Positions 37,464-46,583 of a stretch of DNA of 64,000 nucleotides are shown here, in pieces (position 1 is the stretch's first letter; each line of letters starts with the position of its first letter). Origin of the DNA: Crocinitomicaceae bacterium (GTDB taxonomy: Bacteria > Bacteroidota > Bacteroidia > Flavobacteriales_D > Crocinitomicaceae); the NCBI GenBank assembly GCA_023957475.1, contig JAMLHA010000011.1, positions 47,020-111,019 on the forward strand, read 5' to 3'. Under the pieces are notes generated by a model. It was not told where the DNA came from, did not search any database, and saw only the letters and a program-made list of their open reading frames with translations. A program made the position numbers and the translations under genes.

Positions 37464-38440
37464 ACATCCCATGTTTTATCACCAAAACGGTAAAAGATAT
37501 GAATAAAATTAGGTTTAATTTTTGTTTTCCAGTTATCATCGGTAAAAAAATCATTTTCTTTATCAAGATGAAGACTGTCATTTTTGCTGTCTGCAATAAA
37601 ATTCCATTTTTTATCAAGAGTTTTATGATTTTGAAGCTCAAATTTCCAAGTTGTAGCAATCAATGTACCTTGGTCTCTTGTTCGCCAATAAGGGTCATCA
37701 AATTTTTCTGTTGTTAACTTATGCCAAGCGTTTAAGAAACTATGTGAATTGTCGTCAAAAAGAAATACACCGCCATTGAAATGTTTCCAATTTCCATCAA
37801 TTGCTATATCCATTTCTTTTTTGATGACATCGGTTAAATGTGAACAATGGGCATTAATGTGAGTTATAGGTTCGTTGTGATGGTTGTACCAAATTCCTGT
37901 CTTTTTTTCAAGTTTAAAGTGTTTATTCAATCGATAAAATCTTGTAGGTATTATGTATAGAAGTTTTTTGAACCAATAGAAAGAGTTTCTTTTACTCATT
38001 TCAACATGATGTTCTATTTCTTTTTCAATGTTGTTGAATTTTTCTAAACAATTACAATTTATTGCGTAAACACTGAAATGATTAACATTAAAATGGTCAT
38101 TAGCAAAAGTTATTGGTGCAGAGTACTCATCAAAGATTCGATCGACATCCTGATTAAGTGCCACTACATCGGTATCTAAATAACAGTATTTGTTGCCTTT
38201 AGGAAAGTAGTTGTGAATACCAGTTTTTAGATAAATACTAGCTTGATGATTGTTAAATTCTTTTGGTGTAACTACGTCAATTATGTCCTTATGTTGAACA
38301 GGTATTTCATTACGAGAAGTATCTGTTAATACCCAAATTTCATTTTTAGAATATTTTTTTAAGTATTCTAATGAAAAATGCAAAGTATCAATGTGTTCTT
38401 TGGCACCACAAACAACAAATATGAAGCAGTTTTTAGACAA
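37439..38440 (-). CDS. Putative DxD glycosyltransferase, TTG start
   Basis: 333 residues. The start CFIFVVCGAKEHIDTLHFSL is followed near residue 85 by KYCYLDTDVVALNQDVDRIF with the DxD site, and later NGGVFLFDDNSHSFLNAWHK and TRDQGTLIATTW, features of GT8-like transferases. There is no in-frame ATG before residue 125; the only start near the upstream gene's end is TTG at 38440. The sugar is unknown. The gene overlaps the next gene by about 25 bases. Confidence 0.78.
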   Translation of the reverse strand: MSKNCFIFVVCGAKEHIDTLHFSLEYLKKYSKNEIWVLTDTSRNEIPVQHKDIIDVVTPKEFNNHQASIYLKTGIHNYFPKGNKYCYLDTDVVALNQDVDRIFDEYSAPITFANDHFNVNHFSVYAINCNCLEKFNNIEKEIEHHVEMSKRNSFYWFKKLLYIIPTRFYRLNKHFKLEKKTGIWYNHHNEPITHINAHCSHLTDVIKKEMDIAIDGNWKHFNGGVFLFDDNSHSFLNAWHKLTTEKFDDPYWRTRDQGTLIATTWKFELQNHKTLDKKWNFIADSKNDSLHLDKENDFFTDDNWKTKIKPNFIHIFYRFGDKTWDVWNYVTTK

Positions 38441-38470
38441 AATAGCGTATTTTCTTTGGCGAATTTACAA

Positions 38471-39412
38471 TTAATAATCCATTAATTGATTGTTCTTATA
38501 CCAATCTGTCATTTCTTTAACACCTTCATCTATTGTAGAAATTGGTCGAAATTGGATGTAGTTATTGAGTTTTGAAGTATCGCTATACGTTGCTTCTAAT
38601 TCATTATTTGGCAAAGGTTTGCTTTTAATAATGGGAGTTTTGTTTAGATATTTTGCAATTAGTTCTGCATATTGTTTAACAGAGATAGGTCGCCCACTTC
38701 CAATATTAAAAATTTGATGACTATTGGGTTTCTCTTCTTTAATCTTTTCTACTAATAAGGAAATAGCATGGACAATGTCTGAAACATGTGTAAAATCTCG
38801 AGAAATATTTCCATCGTTGTACAGCGTTATTGGTTGTTCATCAGATATAGCTTTCATAAATTTATAAGCAGCCATATCGGGTCGTGTCCATGAGCCATAA
38901 ACGGTGAAAAAGCGTAAACCAATAGCTGTTATTCCAAATTGATGACAATAATTTTCAACCATTATTTCTGTCAACCGTTTACTTGTCCCGTAAAATGAAA
39001 GCTGATTGCTATGTGGTGCACTTTCTGACATGATCGCTTGGTTTGGCTCATAAACAGAGGAACTACTTGCATAAATGAGGTATTTAACACCATTTTTTCG
39101 ACATTGTTCCAACACGCTAAAAGTGCCTTCAACATTTTGACGGAAATACAAGGATGGATTTGCGAGTGAGCCTGAAATTCCTGTTTCGGCAGCTAAATGA
39201 ATTAAAATATCAGGTTTTTCTGAGGTTTCATCAATAAAATTTGAATGAATAGAAGATTTTTTTAATTTTTTAATGAAAGAAGCTCGTTTTATGGAAGCAG
39301 TTTTATGCTCTTCTAAATTGTCGATTCCTGAAACTTCAATTCCAATACTTTCTAATTTCTCTTTCAGATGAAATCCAATAAATCCAGCTATACCTGTAAT
39401 TAAAACTCTCAT
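38471..39412 (-). CDS. NAD-dependent epimerase, UDP-glucuronate 4-epimerase-like
   Basis: 313 residues. NAD motif ITGIAGFIGFHLKEKLE; active site ASSSSVYEPNQAI and YGTSKRLTE (Tyr-xxx-Lys). The stretch LRFFTVYGSWTRPDMAAYKF closely resembles UDP-glucuronate 4-epimerases, which make UDP-galacturonate; RDFTHVSDIVHAI is also typical. Close relatives act on UDP-glucose, so the substrate is an inference. Stop and start codons are directly joined to the genes on both sides (start next to the transglutaminase-like gene's stop). Confidence 0.83.
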   Translation of the reverse strand: MRVLITGIAGFIGFHLKEKLESIGIEVSGIDNLEEHKTASIKRASFIKKLKKSSIHSNFIDETSEKPDILIHLAAETGISGSLANPSLYFRQNVEGTFSVLEQCRKNGVKYLIYASSSSVYEPNQAIMSESAPHSNQLSFYGTSKRLTEIMVENYCHQFGITAIGLRFFTVYGSWTRPDMAAYKFMKAISDEQPITLYNDGNISRDFTHVSDIVHAISLLVEKIKEEKPNSHQIFNIGSGRPISVKQYAELIAKYLNKTPIIKSKPLPNNELEATYSDTSKLNNYIQFRPISTIDEGVKEMTDWYKNNQLMDY

Positions 39413-40585
39413 TTACGATTTATACATTGGTTTTTTACTTCTTTTCTCAAGCCTATTTTGTAACCGAATTAGTCTATTAGGGTAGAAAATTACTGATTTT
39501 ATTTCTTTTTTTGATAGTTTTATATAATCTGAGTATATTTTAATTGAGTCTTTCTTATAATTCTGCGTTGATGTTAATTGAAGTATGTTAGTATCTTTTA
39601 ATATCTCTAATAATGGATTTATGTAAAAAAAGATGGTTGATTGATTAAAAACTTGTGAAATAATAGTTGTGTGATTGTTTTTATCGCAATTAAAGGTATA
39701 TTCTTCATCTGTTTGAATGTAAGAATTTTTATTATCAGTAGAAAGAACAATTTTCCCATGAATGAAAGAAGGAATTAATGGAGTTGATATGGTTCCTTTA
39801 CTTTTTTTATTTAGTTGGATAATGACATAAGTTTTGTCTTTATAAGCTGTGAAAATAAGTTTTGAGTGGCTCGGAATTGTAAATGCAGCATCAATATTTT
39901 TTTGCTTTAAAGCCCATTCTGTGATATCTCTGTTGTCTTCTATTGATTGGTACTTTTGTTTATATCTCCAACCTCTTAATTCTCCTTTTTTTATAATGTC
40001 ACTGTTTTTTTCTAAATCTTTTACAGAAAGTATTTTATTGTCATTTTTGTAATAAATATAAAGCGTTGGATCATACATTTCCCAATGATTGTTTATTTTT
40101 ATTTCTGACACAACGTGTCCTTCAATATTGATAACTCTAGCATCATAACCTTGTGTTCTCCATATTTTTGCTAATATTGAAGCTTTATCATCGCATAATC
40201 CTCCACCGATTGAATTGATAAAAATAATTGGATCATGTTGCCAATTTTCACCAGAAATGGGCTTGGTCCAAAATGTTGAACGAGCAACAAATTTCCATGC
40301 TGCGTTATAATCTGATTTATTTTCTTCAAATTCAATTTTTTTAATGGAATCCATAATGTCTTCCATAGTCATCGGAAAGAAATGGTTTATTTTTAAGTTA
40401 AAAAAAGCGTCAAAATCATTGTTGTTTTGAATAACAATAGAGTTGTTTTGGTACGTAAGTATTAGTGACGTATCGAGTTGATAGTCTTGCGCATGAATGT
40501 TGTGGTTGAGAAATAATACAAACATTGTGGAGAGAACAATGAATGATTTTTTGTTTATTTCCCCATAATTAGTAATCTTTATCAT
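39413..40585 (-). CDS. Secreted transglutaminase-like domain protein
   Basis: 390 residues from ATG 40585. A signal peptide (SFIVLSTMFVLFLNHNIHAQ) follows about 15 polar residues. The papain-like transglutaminase core has the candidate nucleophile in GGGLCDDKASILAKIW, the histidine in INIEGHVVSEIKINN and the aspartate in WEMYDPTLYIYY, near residues 130-180. Bacterial members are proteases or peptide modifiers as well as cross-linkers. The C-terminal 190 residues are beta-rich and unassigned. It sits among glycan genes, its stop touching the start of the epimerase gene, so a role at the surface is plausible. Confidence 0.78.
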   Translation of the reverse strand: MIKITNYGEINKKSFIVLSTMFVLFLNHNIHAQDYQLDTSLILTYQNNSIVIQNNNDFDAFFNLKINHFFPMTMEDIMDSIKKIEFEENKSDYNAAWKFVARSTFWTKPISGENWQHDPIIFINSIGGGLCDDKASILAKIWRTQGYDARVINIEGHVVSEIKINNHWEMYDPTLYIYYKNDNKILSVKDLEKNSDIIKKGELRGWRYKQKYQSIEDNRDITEWALKQKNIDAAFTIPSHSKLIFTAYKDKTYVIIQLNKKSKGTISTPLIPSFIHGKIVLSTDNKNSYIQTDEEYTFNCDKNNHTTIISQVFNQSTIFFYINPLLEILKDTNILQLTSTQNYKKDSIKIYSDYIKLSKKEIKSVIFYPNRLIRLQNRLEKRSKKPMYKS

Positions 40586-40815
40586 TTTCAATTACTTATT
40601 TGAGAACTTATTATATTTGTTCTAGTATGATTATTTAGTGCTACTAAAATAGGGTTTTTATTTAAGTATATCAATTAATTTGATAAAATCACATTATATC
40701 ATCTATAAGATTTAAAAGTTTTTTAGGAAGAATACAGTGAGAACAATGGATTAGGGTGTGTAATGAGTATTCTTCTTTAGTGTTAAATGAGGTGAAGATT
40801 TAATTTGTTTTAAAT

Positions 40816-42591
40816 TCACATCCATTTTTGAACCCATTTTTCCATGATCAAAAGCTTCCATAATTTCCAATTGTATGTCTCTTTCAATAAGTTGTCAATG
40901 TAAGATTGTTTGACAATGTTTAATTCAACTAATTTACTGTTTTTTAGTTGTGTTCGGTACCAATCAATATCCATGTAATAAGCATCTGGACCGACAAATC
41001 CTTGTTTTTTGCGATTTAAAATGGAAGTTGGAAGATGGTTTTTGATATTTTCGTACAATAAATACTTCGTTTGAGTAGGTTTGAAATACTGTTTTTCTGG
41101 TAAAGAGAAAATATATTCAAACAATTTGTGATTTAAGAAAGGAACTCTCACTTCGAGTGAATTTGCCATACTTGCACGATCTATTTTTGTGAGCACCAAC
41201 TCTCCCATAAAGCATTTAATATCCATCAATTGAATGGACTTTAAAGGGGTTGCGGTTTTGTCAAAATGTTGACGATAAAACCAATGTACATCATCAGGAA
41301 TATATGAATGTAGATGTGGTTGTAGCATTTTTTTTAGTTCGTTTTTGTCAAACCAACCCATTGCCATTGCTTGTGCGTAAAAATCGACTGGATGTTGTTT
41401 GGGTTTAAAAAATCGGGCAACTTTACTTCTAAATGAAGAGGGATAACTGCGATGAAAAAAGTCATGTTGCCAAGTGTAACCTCCAAATAATTCATCCGCA
41501 CCTTCACCACTTACAACAGCTTTCACTTTTTCTCTTGCTAGTTGACTTACCATAAAAGTTGGAACAATTGAAATGTCAGCAATTGGTTCATCATATACCA
41601 TTGCCATTTTGTCCACAAGATTCAAACTATGCTCATCTGCAATTACAGATTTATTTTCAACACCCAAATGATTGGCTACAATTTTCGCATATTGATCTTC
41701 ACTTTTTTCCCATTTTGAAAAACCGATAGAAAAAGTGTTGGGTTTTTGGTCTAATTCACGCATGTAATGAACAAGTGCACTGCTGTCGTATCCACCACTT
41801 AAAAAAGAACCTATTGGGACATCAGCATAAATATGCTCTTTAATCGATTCTTTTAATAATTCTCCAGTTTTTTTGATGACTTCAGTTTTTGGAGAATTAT
41901 TTAAGCTATTAAGATTTAATTTCCAATATTCTTTTAATTGAATAGACAAATCAGATAAATTAATCTCTACATAATGAGCAGCAGGTAATTTGTTGACACC
42001 TTCCCAAATGGTTTTAGGAGAAGGAATATAGCGATATACGAAATAATCTGCAAAACTAGAAAAATCAATTTTTTGTGGAATTAAATTTACTTTATGAATA
42101 GCCTTTAATTCAGATGCGAACAAACATTTCCCTTCTTGAATGGTATAGTATAATGGTTTGATGCCAAATCTATCTCGAATCAAAAATAATTTGTTTAAAT
42201 TAATATCATAAAGTGCAAATGCAAACATTCCCTTTAAGTGATTGATACAATCGATTCCCCATTTTTTATAAGCAGCTAGAATGACTTCAGTATCGGTGTT
42301 GGTTTTAAATGAATAACTATTTTTCAGATCTTCTCTTAAATCTAAAAAATTGTAGATTTCACCGTTAAAAGTAATTACAACTTGTGTTGAAGAATCTTTC
42401 ATTGGTTGTGCGCCTTGTTCACTCAAATCTAAAAAGGATAATCTTCTATGTCCAAATGCTAAGTTTTGTTGTTCATTAACATAAATACCTTCTCCATCTG
42501 GTCCACGGTGAGTTAAGGTGTCCGTCATTTGTTGAATGATGTCTTTAGAAACTGGTTCTTTTAAATTAATATATCCTGTAATTCCGCACAT
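40816..42591 (-). CDS. asnB: Asparagine synthase (glutamine-hydrolysing)
   Basis: 591 residues. The N-terminal glutamine amidotransferase domain begins MCGITGYINL with Cys2 as nucleophile and has LTHRGPDGEGIYV and RLSFLDLS. The synthetase domain has the ATP loop GSFLSGGYDSSALVHYM. Such genes either make asparagine or, in polysaccharide loci, amidate sugar acids. Its place between GT2 and transglutaminase/epimerase genes favours the second use. The start codon touches the GT2 stop. The 225-base gap after it (40592-40815) holds only an inverted repeat, GAAGAATAC at 40727-40735 with GTATTCTTC at 40767-40775. Confidence 0.92.
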   Translation of the reverse strand: MCGITGYINLKEPVSKDIIQQMTDTLTHRGPDGEGIYVNEQQNLAFGHRRLSFLDLSEQGAQPMKDSSTQVVITFNGEIYNFLDLREDLKNSYSFKTNTDTEVILAAYKKWGIDCINHLKGMFAFALYDINLNKLFLIRDRFGIKPLYYTIQEGKCLFASELKAIHKVNLIPQKIDFSSFADYFVYRYIPSPKTIWEGVNKLPAAHYVEINLSDLSIQLKEYWKLNLNSLNNSPKTEVIKKTGELLKESIKEHIYADVPIGSFLSGGYDSSALVHYMRELDQKPNTFSIGFSKWEKSEDQYAKIVANHLGVENKSVIADEHSLNLVDKMAMVYDEPIADISIVPTFMVSQLAREKVKAVVSGEGADELFGGYTWQHDFFHRSYPSSFRSKVARFFKPKQHPVDFYAQAMAMGWFDKNELKKMLQPHLHSYIPDDVHWFYRQHFDKTATPLKSIQLMDIKCFMGELVLTKIDRASMANSLEVRVPFLNHKLFEYIFSLPEKQYFKPTQTKYLLYENIKNHLPTSILNRKKQGFVGPDAYYMDIDWYRTQLKNSKLVELNIVKQSYIDNLLKETYNWKLWKLLIMEKWVQKWM

Positions 42592-43482
42592 TTATTCAAA
42601 AATAATTTTTCTGAAATATTTTATCCTTTTTAGCTCATTGATGAAATAACTTCTAAATAATGAAGGTTTGTTCTTTATGTTTTTATCATAGAGTAAAATA
42701 CGATATTCATTTGAAATAGAGCTGTAAATATCATGTCTGAAATACTGATAATAAGGGTCTTTTAATAAATTGTTTAAGAATTTTATATGTGAAAAATGAA
42801 ATAATTCCTTATTGTTTTTGGAAATACCTTTAGAATGATTTCTATAAATTGACCAAACTTCGTTAAAGTAATGAAACTTTGAATCAGAAATTAATAAGCA
42901 ATAGATTTTCCAGTCTAAAGAGTAAAAATCGTCAATTAATTCTTTTTTAGTTAAAACCTTTGTAAGACCTTGTTTTCTAAAAACAACAGCTCCAGTCGGA
43001 ATAATCAATCTAGTTAATAAATCACTTGGATAAATAGTTTCATTGTATTGATAGTATTGTGAATAGGTTTTAGCAGATTGAAAGTAATTGTGTTCAATGT
43101 TTTGTGAAGAAATAATTGATGCATCGTGAAAAGTTGCTATATAATCAGGATGTTTGTCCAAAAAATCGATTTGTGATTGTAATTTGTATTCGTAATTCCA
43201 ATAATCATCACCATCTAAAATTGCAATATATTCTCCTTGAATACTGTTTTCCATTCGGAAAATATTTTCTATAATACCGTTCTTTTTTGATTCAAGAAGA
43301 AGAATTTTGTCAGGGTGTTTTTGTTGGTATTCGTTCAGTATTGATGGGGTGTTGTCTGTTGAACCATCATCGGCAATTATTACCTGGTAATTAAAATTAA
43401 CCTTCTGATACAGTATGTTATCAATTGCTTGATGAATATATTGTTCTTGATTATATGTAAATAGTAAAACACTTAATTTCAT
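42592..43482 (-). CDS. GT2 family glycosyltransferase
   Basis: 296 residues from ATG 43482. The GT-A fold is marked by KLSVLLFTYNQEQYIHQAID, YQVIIADDGSTDNTPSIL and EYIAILDGDDYWNYEYKL with the DGDD site near residue 95. The C-terminus contains NEYRILLYDKNIKNKPSLF. A frame-extending ATG at 43518 is rejected because it lies inside the promoter -7 box. It is the first gene of the leftward unit with asnB. It is homologous to the decayed GT2 at 45199-45644. Confidence 0.88.
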   Translation of the reverse strand: MKLSVLLFTYNQEQYIHQAIDNILYQKVNFNYQVIIADDGSTDNTPSILNEYQQKHPDKILLLESKKNGIIENIFRMENSIQGEYIAILDGDDYWNYEYKLQSQIDFLDKHPDYIATFHDASIISSQNIEHNYFQSAKTYSQYYQYNETIYPSDLLTRLIIPTGAVVFRKQGLTKVLTKKELIDDFYSLDWKIYCLLISDSKFHYFNEVWSIYRNHSKGISKNNKELFHFSHIKFLNNLLKDPYYQYFRHDIYSSISNEYRILLYDKNIKNKPSLFRSYFINELKRIKYFRKIIFE

Positions 43483-43515
43483 AGATAAATCTTGCTGAAA
43501 ATTAACTTTGTTTAT

Positions 43516-43545
43516 CAAAGATAAAAAAAGAAAGTATATTTACAA
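43516..43545 (-). promoter_or_regulatory. Complete Bacteroidota promoter for GT2-asnB
   Basis: On the minus strand TTG (43545-43543), a 19-base spacer and TATCTTTG (43523-43516) give the full consensus. It fixes the start of the GT2 gene at 43482, 33 bases downstream. Confidence 0.72.
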
Positions 43546-43580
43546 TTTATTTTATAATATGAATACTTGCTATTAAAATT

Positions 43581-43818
43581 ATGATTGATAATCAGTTTTA
43601 CGATTTCAATGTATATGATGCTCTTTTTGCTACTGGAAAACAAGAGATTTTGTCTCAAGAAATTCAATCAAGATTGGTATCCTTCTGGATTTATTGAAAC
43701 AGATTTTTTTAAAGAAATCGGAGTTTGATAAATTAAAAGATGAAGTTACTCAAAATATTCAACAAAAAGTTGAGCAAGAATTAAATCAATCAATTGTAAA
43801 TTTTCCTTATAAAAGTAG
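43581..43818 (+). pseudogene. N-terminal remnant of a PhyH-type dioxygenase gene
   Basis: From ATG 43581 the frame gives FYDFNVYDALFATGKQEIL; changing frame near 43668 gives NQDWYPSGFIETDFFKEIG and again near 43727 gives EFDKLKDEVTQNIQQKVEQE. These three pieces line up in order with the first 95 residues of the intact protein at 45715 (KWYKEGFSSIPFLTDDEFYQ, LKNEITQNVK). The remnant has two frameshifts and stops where the 3' end of the radical SAM gene begins, so the catalytic part with the iron ligands is lost. The sequence in front of it resembles that in front of the intact copy. Confidence 0.75.
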
Positions 43819-43824
43819 CGTTAT

Positions 43825-45147
43825 TTATTTTTGTAGCATTAATTTCAATCGTTCATAAATTCGTTCTTCAGAACTAATGTTAATCTCATCAATAATTAAA
43901 TACATATCAATAGTTAAAAGTTCTTTGTATATTTTCTCATGATATTCTAGAGGAAATCTATCTAATACTGATGTTATAAACTTTTTATAATCAATATCTT
44001 CTTTATAGTTTTTGTAGCCTTTTTGTTTTGCCAAACTCTCAAAGAAGGTATTTTTATATGAGCTTATGTTTTCTTTTTCTGTTGCTTCTCTTTTAATTGC
44101 TTTGTCTATCCAATTTTTTACTTGTATAATCAAAGTATTAAAGGTTTTTAAGTTTTCTGAATAAATAGTAGAAGAATTATTGTCTTTTAGAATAGAAGAA
44201 TTAAAGAAATTATAAATATCTTGAAGCTCATCTGATGGTAGATTCCATATTGAAGTATGCAATGGGTATTCTACGGTATGTGTAATTACCCGAAAATTAT
44301 GTTTATTGCAAAAATTAAAAAAGTTTGGTATTTCCCTCCAATTTTGTTTCATTACACAAATATTGAGTATTGTAACGTATCCTCTTTGAGAATTGTATTT
44401 TTGAAATTTAAAAATGTTAGCTAAAACTTCATCATACTTTCCATTTATGCGAATAGATTCATACGTTTCTTTAACAATTGAATCTATAGAAATGGAGATG
44501 TTAAAATTTCCTTTATCTAAAAGTGTTTCTACTTTTTTATTTAATATACTCCCATTAGTAGTTAATGTAAGTGTAATATTTGGATTTAACTCGATAACTC
44601 TATCTCATATCTTATAGTATATGTTCATTAAAAAAGGTTCTCCACCCAAAAATCTCATTTCTGTTAAATGAGGAATAAATGGCACTAGTTGCTCAATAAA
44701 TTGACCTGAAAATTCCTCATAAGGAGAATAATAAGGTTTTTTATTCTCTCTATTTTTTCTAATAGCAGAAGAATATTCTCCAGAGCACATAATACATTCA
44801 AAATTACAAGAACTCCCCAACTCAAAGTCAAACATTGTTGGATAATTTTTATACTGTTTTTGCTCTTTTAAATAATCATATTGAAATGCGCCAGAAGATT
44901 TTCGATTGTCTTTCACATAATATTCGCAATTCAAACACCCTAAACTGAAGTCGTTTTTAAATAACGCTTTTGTTAGCTTGTTTTTTTTATCTCCAAACCA
45001 AATCTCGTTGATAGATTGTTCTGGGAACTTACCAAAAACATATCCTCTATTAAAACAACAAGCTAAAACATTACCTGAATGATTGAAACGCAAACTCCTA
45101 ATAGGAGCTTCACAAGCAGAAGTCTTTTTAAATAGAAATGACAACAT
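43825..45147 (-). pseudogene. Radical SAM/SPASM protein gene interrupted by one TGA codon
   Basis: One reading frame of 441 codons runs through the whole interval and is broken only by a TGA at 44607-44605, between YYKI and DRVIELNPNITLTLTTNG. Tryptophan (TGG) would be expected there by context. The N-terminal part has a cysteine-rich SPASM/twitch-like region (SACEAPIRSLRFNHSGNVLA, GCLNCEYYVKD), then the radical SAM cluster motif CNFECIMC (CxxxCxxC) and EMRFLGGEPFLMN; TTNGS and NISISIDSI follow after the TGA. These proteins modify peptides or small metabolites by radical chemistry. The loss may be recent, since no other lesion is seen. UGA recoding or a sequencing error are alternatives. Confidence 0.8.
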
Positions 45148-45198
45148 ATATCTTTATTTGTTTATATTTCCTTTCTATACCACCAAAATCGTTTTAAT

Positions 45199-45644
45199 TC
45201 ATTTGATTAGGTGTTTTCGAAATAATTTTCGCTTATTTACACCATCACAAGAATCCAAAATAACAACAAATTCATGTGAAATAGCTTTGTAAATATAGTA
45301 TTTATAGTCTTTATTCGTCTCTAAAAAATCAATCTGCTGTTGTAATTTTCCTTCAAATTACCAAAATCATCTCTGTCAAGTAAGGCTATGTACTCGCATT
45401 TAATTGCGTTTTCCGTTCTATAAACATTCTCAAAAAAATCTACTTTTGAAGATGTTAATGGCAATATGGTAGTGGGAAATATTTTCGCATAATCATTAAC
45501 AATATTCATGGTATTATCCGTAGAACCATCATCGGCAACAACTAACTGAAATTCAAAATCCGTTTTTTGATTTAATACACTTTCAATAGCTTGTTCAATT
45601 AACATTTCTAGATTGTAACAAAAAAGTAAGATAGTAAGTTTCAT
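45199..45644 (-). pseudogene. GT2 glycosyltransferase gene with internal deletion and frameshift
   Basis: The beginning KLTILLFCYNLEMLIEQAIE, QLVVADDGSTDNTMNIVNDY and EYIALLDRDDF matches the intact GT2 at 42592-43482. Near 45362 the frame changes, and KLQQQIDFLETNKDY continues the same alignment. The next residues YIYKAISHEFVVILD and NKRKLFRKHLIK match the last 40 residues of the intact copy, so about 150 central residues were deleted. The DGDD site has become DRDD. An exact -7 box TACCTTTG (45688-45681) is still present in front, so the promoter outlived the gene. Confidence 0.82.
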
Positions 45645-45663
45645 TAAATGAAGATGATTTTAG

Positions 45664-45671
45664 TATATTTG
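45664..45671 (+). promoter_or_regulatory. -7 promoter box for the PhyH gene
   Basis: TATATTTG matches TAnnTTTG, 43 bases before ATG 45715. A minus-strand box for the decayed GT2 lies 10 bases beyond it, so the promoters of this divergent pair are interleaved. Confidence 0.5.
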
Positions 45672-45714
45672 TTAAACATTCAAAGGTACAAACTATTTTA
45701 TACTATTAATACTT

Positions 45715-46569
45715 ATGGAGTTGCCAATTAAAAATAAAATTACTTACATCTTAGACGATAAAGAATATTCTTTTTCAATTAAAGATGCAGATTTTAGTTT
45801 TGGTGAAAATGTTATACTATCAACTAAAGATTCAGACATATCATTTGATCAAAAATGGTACAAAGAAGGATTTTCTTCCATTCCTTTTCTGACAGATGAC
45901 GAGTTTTATCAATTAAAAAACGAAATTACTCAAAATGTTAAAACAATTATTTCTTCTACGATAGATAAAACGATTAATAACTTCTCTCTTGAAGACTATC
46001 ACAAATATGTGAGTAATGAAGATGAGCATTTTCAAATTGTCTCTAAAACACGTGATTTGTTTCAAAAAGACATTTCTTTTAATGCTCAAAAATTAATTGC
46101 AAAATTCGAAAGCATTTTAAATTGCTCATTAACCGATATTGTTCCTGGAACAAACCATCAATTGCATATTATTATTCGAATTAATCGACCTTTTTCAAAA
46201 GATTACAACCCTCCACACAAAGATATCTATGAATTTTATGATGGCTACGGCTTAACTCCGAAAATGATTAATGTTTGGATACCAATTGCTGGAGTATCCA
46301 ACAAATCTTCTTTGCCAATTGCGCCTTCAAGTCATCTTTTAACTGAAAATAAAATACTAAGAACAAAAGCAGGAAGTGTATTTGAAGATAATCAATATCG
46401 AGTAAATACCATTAAATCTTGGAATAATCAAAACGAATTAATTCGCTCCAATGTCAAATACAACGAAGCATTGCTGTTTTCACCGTACTTAGTTCATGGT
46501 CTTGCTCTAAATGAACAAGAAAACAGTTCTAGAGTTGCCTTAGAATTGCGATTGTTTGAAGTTGAATAA
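45715..46569 (+). CDS. PhyH-like Fe(II)/2-oxoglutarate dioxygenase
   Basis: 284 residues. After about 120 residues with no recognised domain, the double-stranded beta-helix core begins at NHQLHIIIRINRPF and has the iron ligands HxD in PPHKDIYEFYDG and a distal histidine in LVHGLALNEQENSSRVALEL, whose arginine would bind 2-oxoglutarate. Such enzymes hydroxylate sugars, peptides or lipids. The gene is convergent with the NeuD-like gene, 14 bases between stops, and divergent from a decayed GT2. A decayed copy of its N-terminus lies at 43581-43818. Its substrate may be a sugar of the locus, which is inference. Confidence 0.83.
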   Translation: MELPIKNKITYILDDKEYSFSIKDADFSFGENVILSTKDSDISFDQKWYKEGFSSIPFLTDDEFYQLKNEITQNVKTIISSTIDKTINNFSLEDYHKYVSNEDEHFQIVSKTRDLFQKDISFNAQKLIAKFESILNCSLTDIVPGTNHQLHIIIRINRPFSKDYNPPHKDIYEFYDGYGLTPKMINVWIPIAGVSNKSSLPIAPSSHLLTENKILRTKAGSVFEDNQYRVNTIKSWNNQNELIRSNVKYNEALLFSPYLVHGLALNEQENSSRVALELRLFEVE

Positions 46570-46583
46570 CCTGAGGTTATGTG

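Noticed and set aside
40727..40775. Terminator downstream of asnB
   Set aside because: GAAGAATAC pairs with GTATTCTTC, but the loop is over 30 bases and no T tract follows on the minus strand.
43825..44352. Independent 175-residue gene starting at ATG 44352
   Set aside because: It is in frame with the radical SAM gene upstream and separated from it only by one TGA; the sequence between continues the fold without break.
45083..45292. Plus-strand ORF of 69 codons
   Set aside because: Antisense to the starts of the radical SAM gene and the GT2 remnant; composition is AT-driven and shows no motif.
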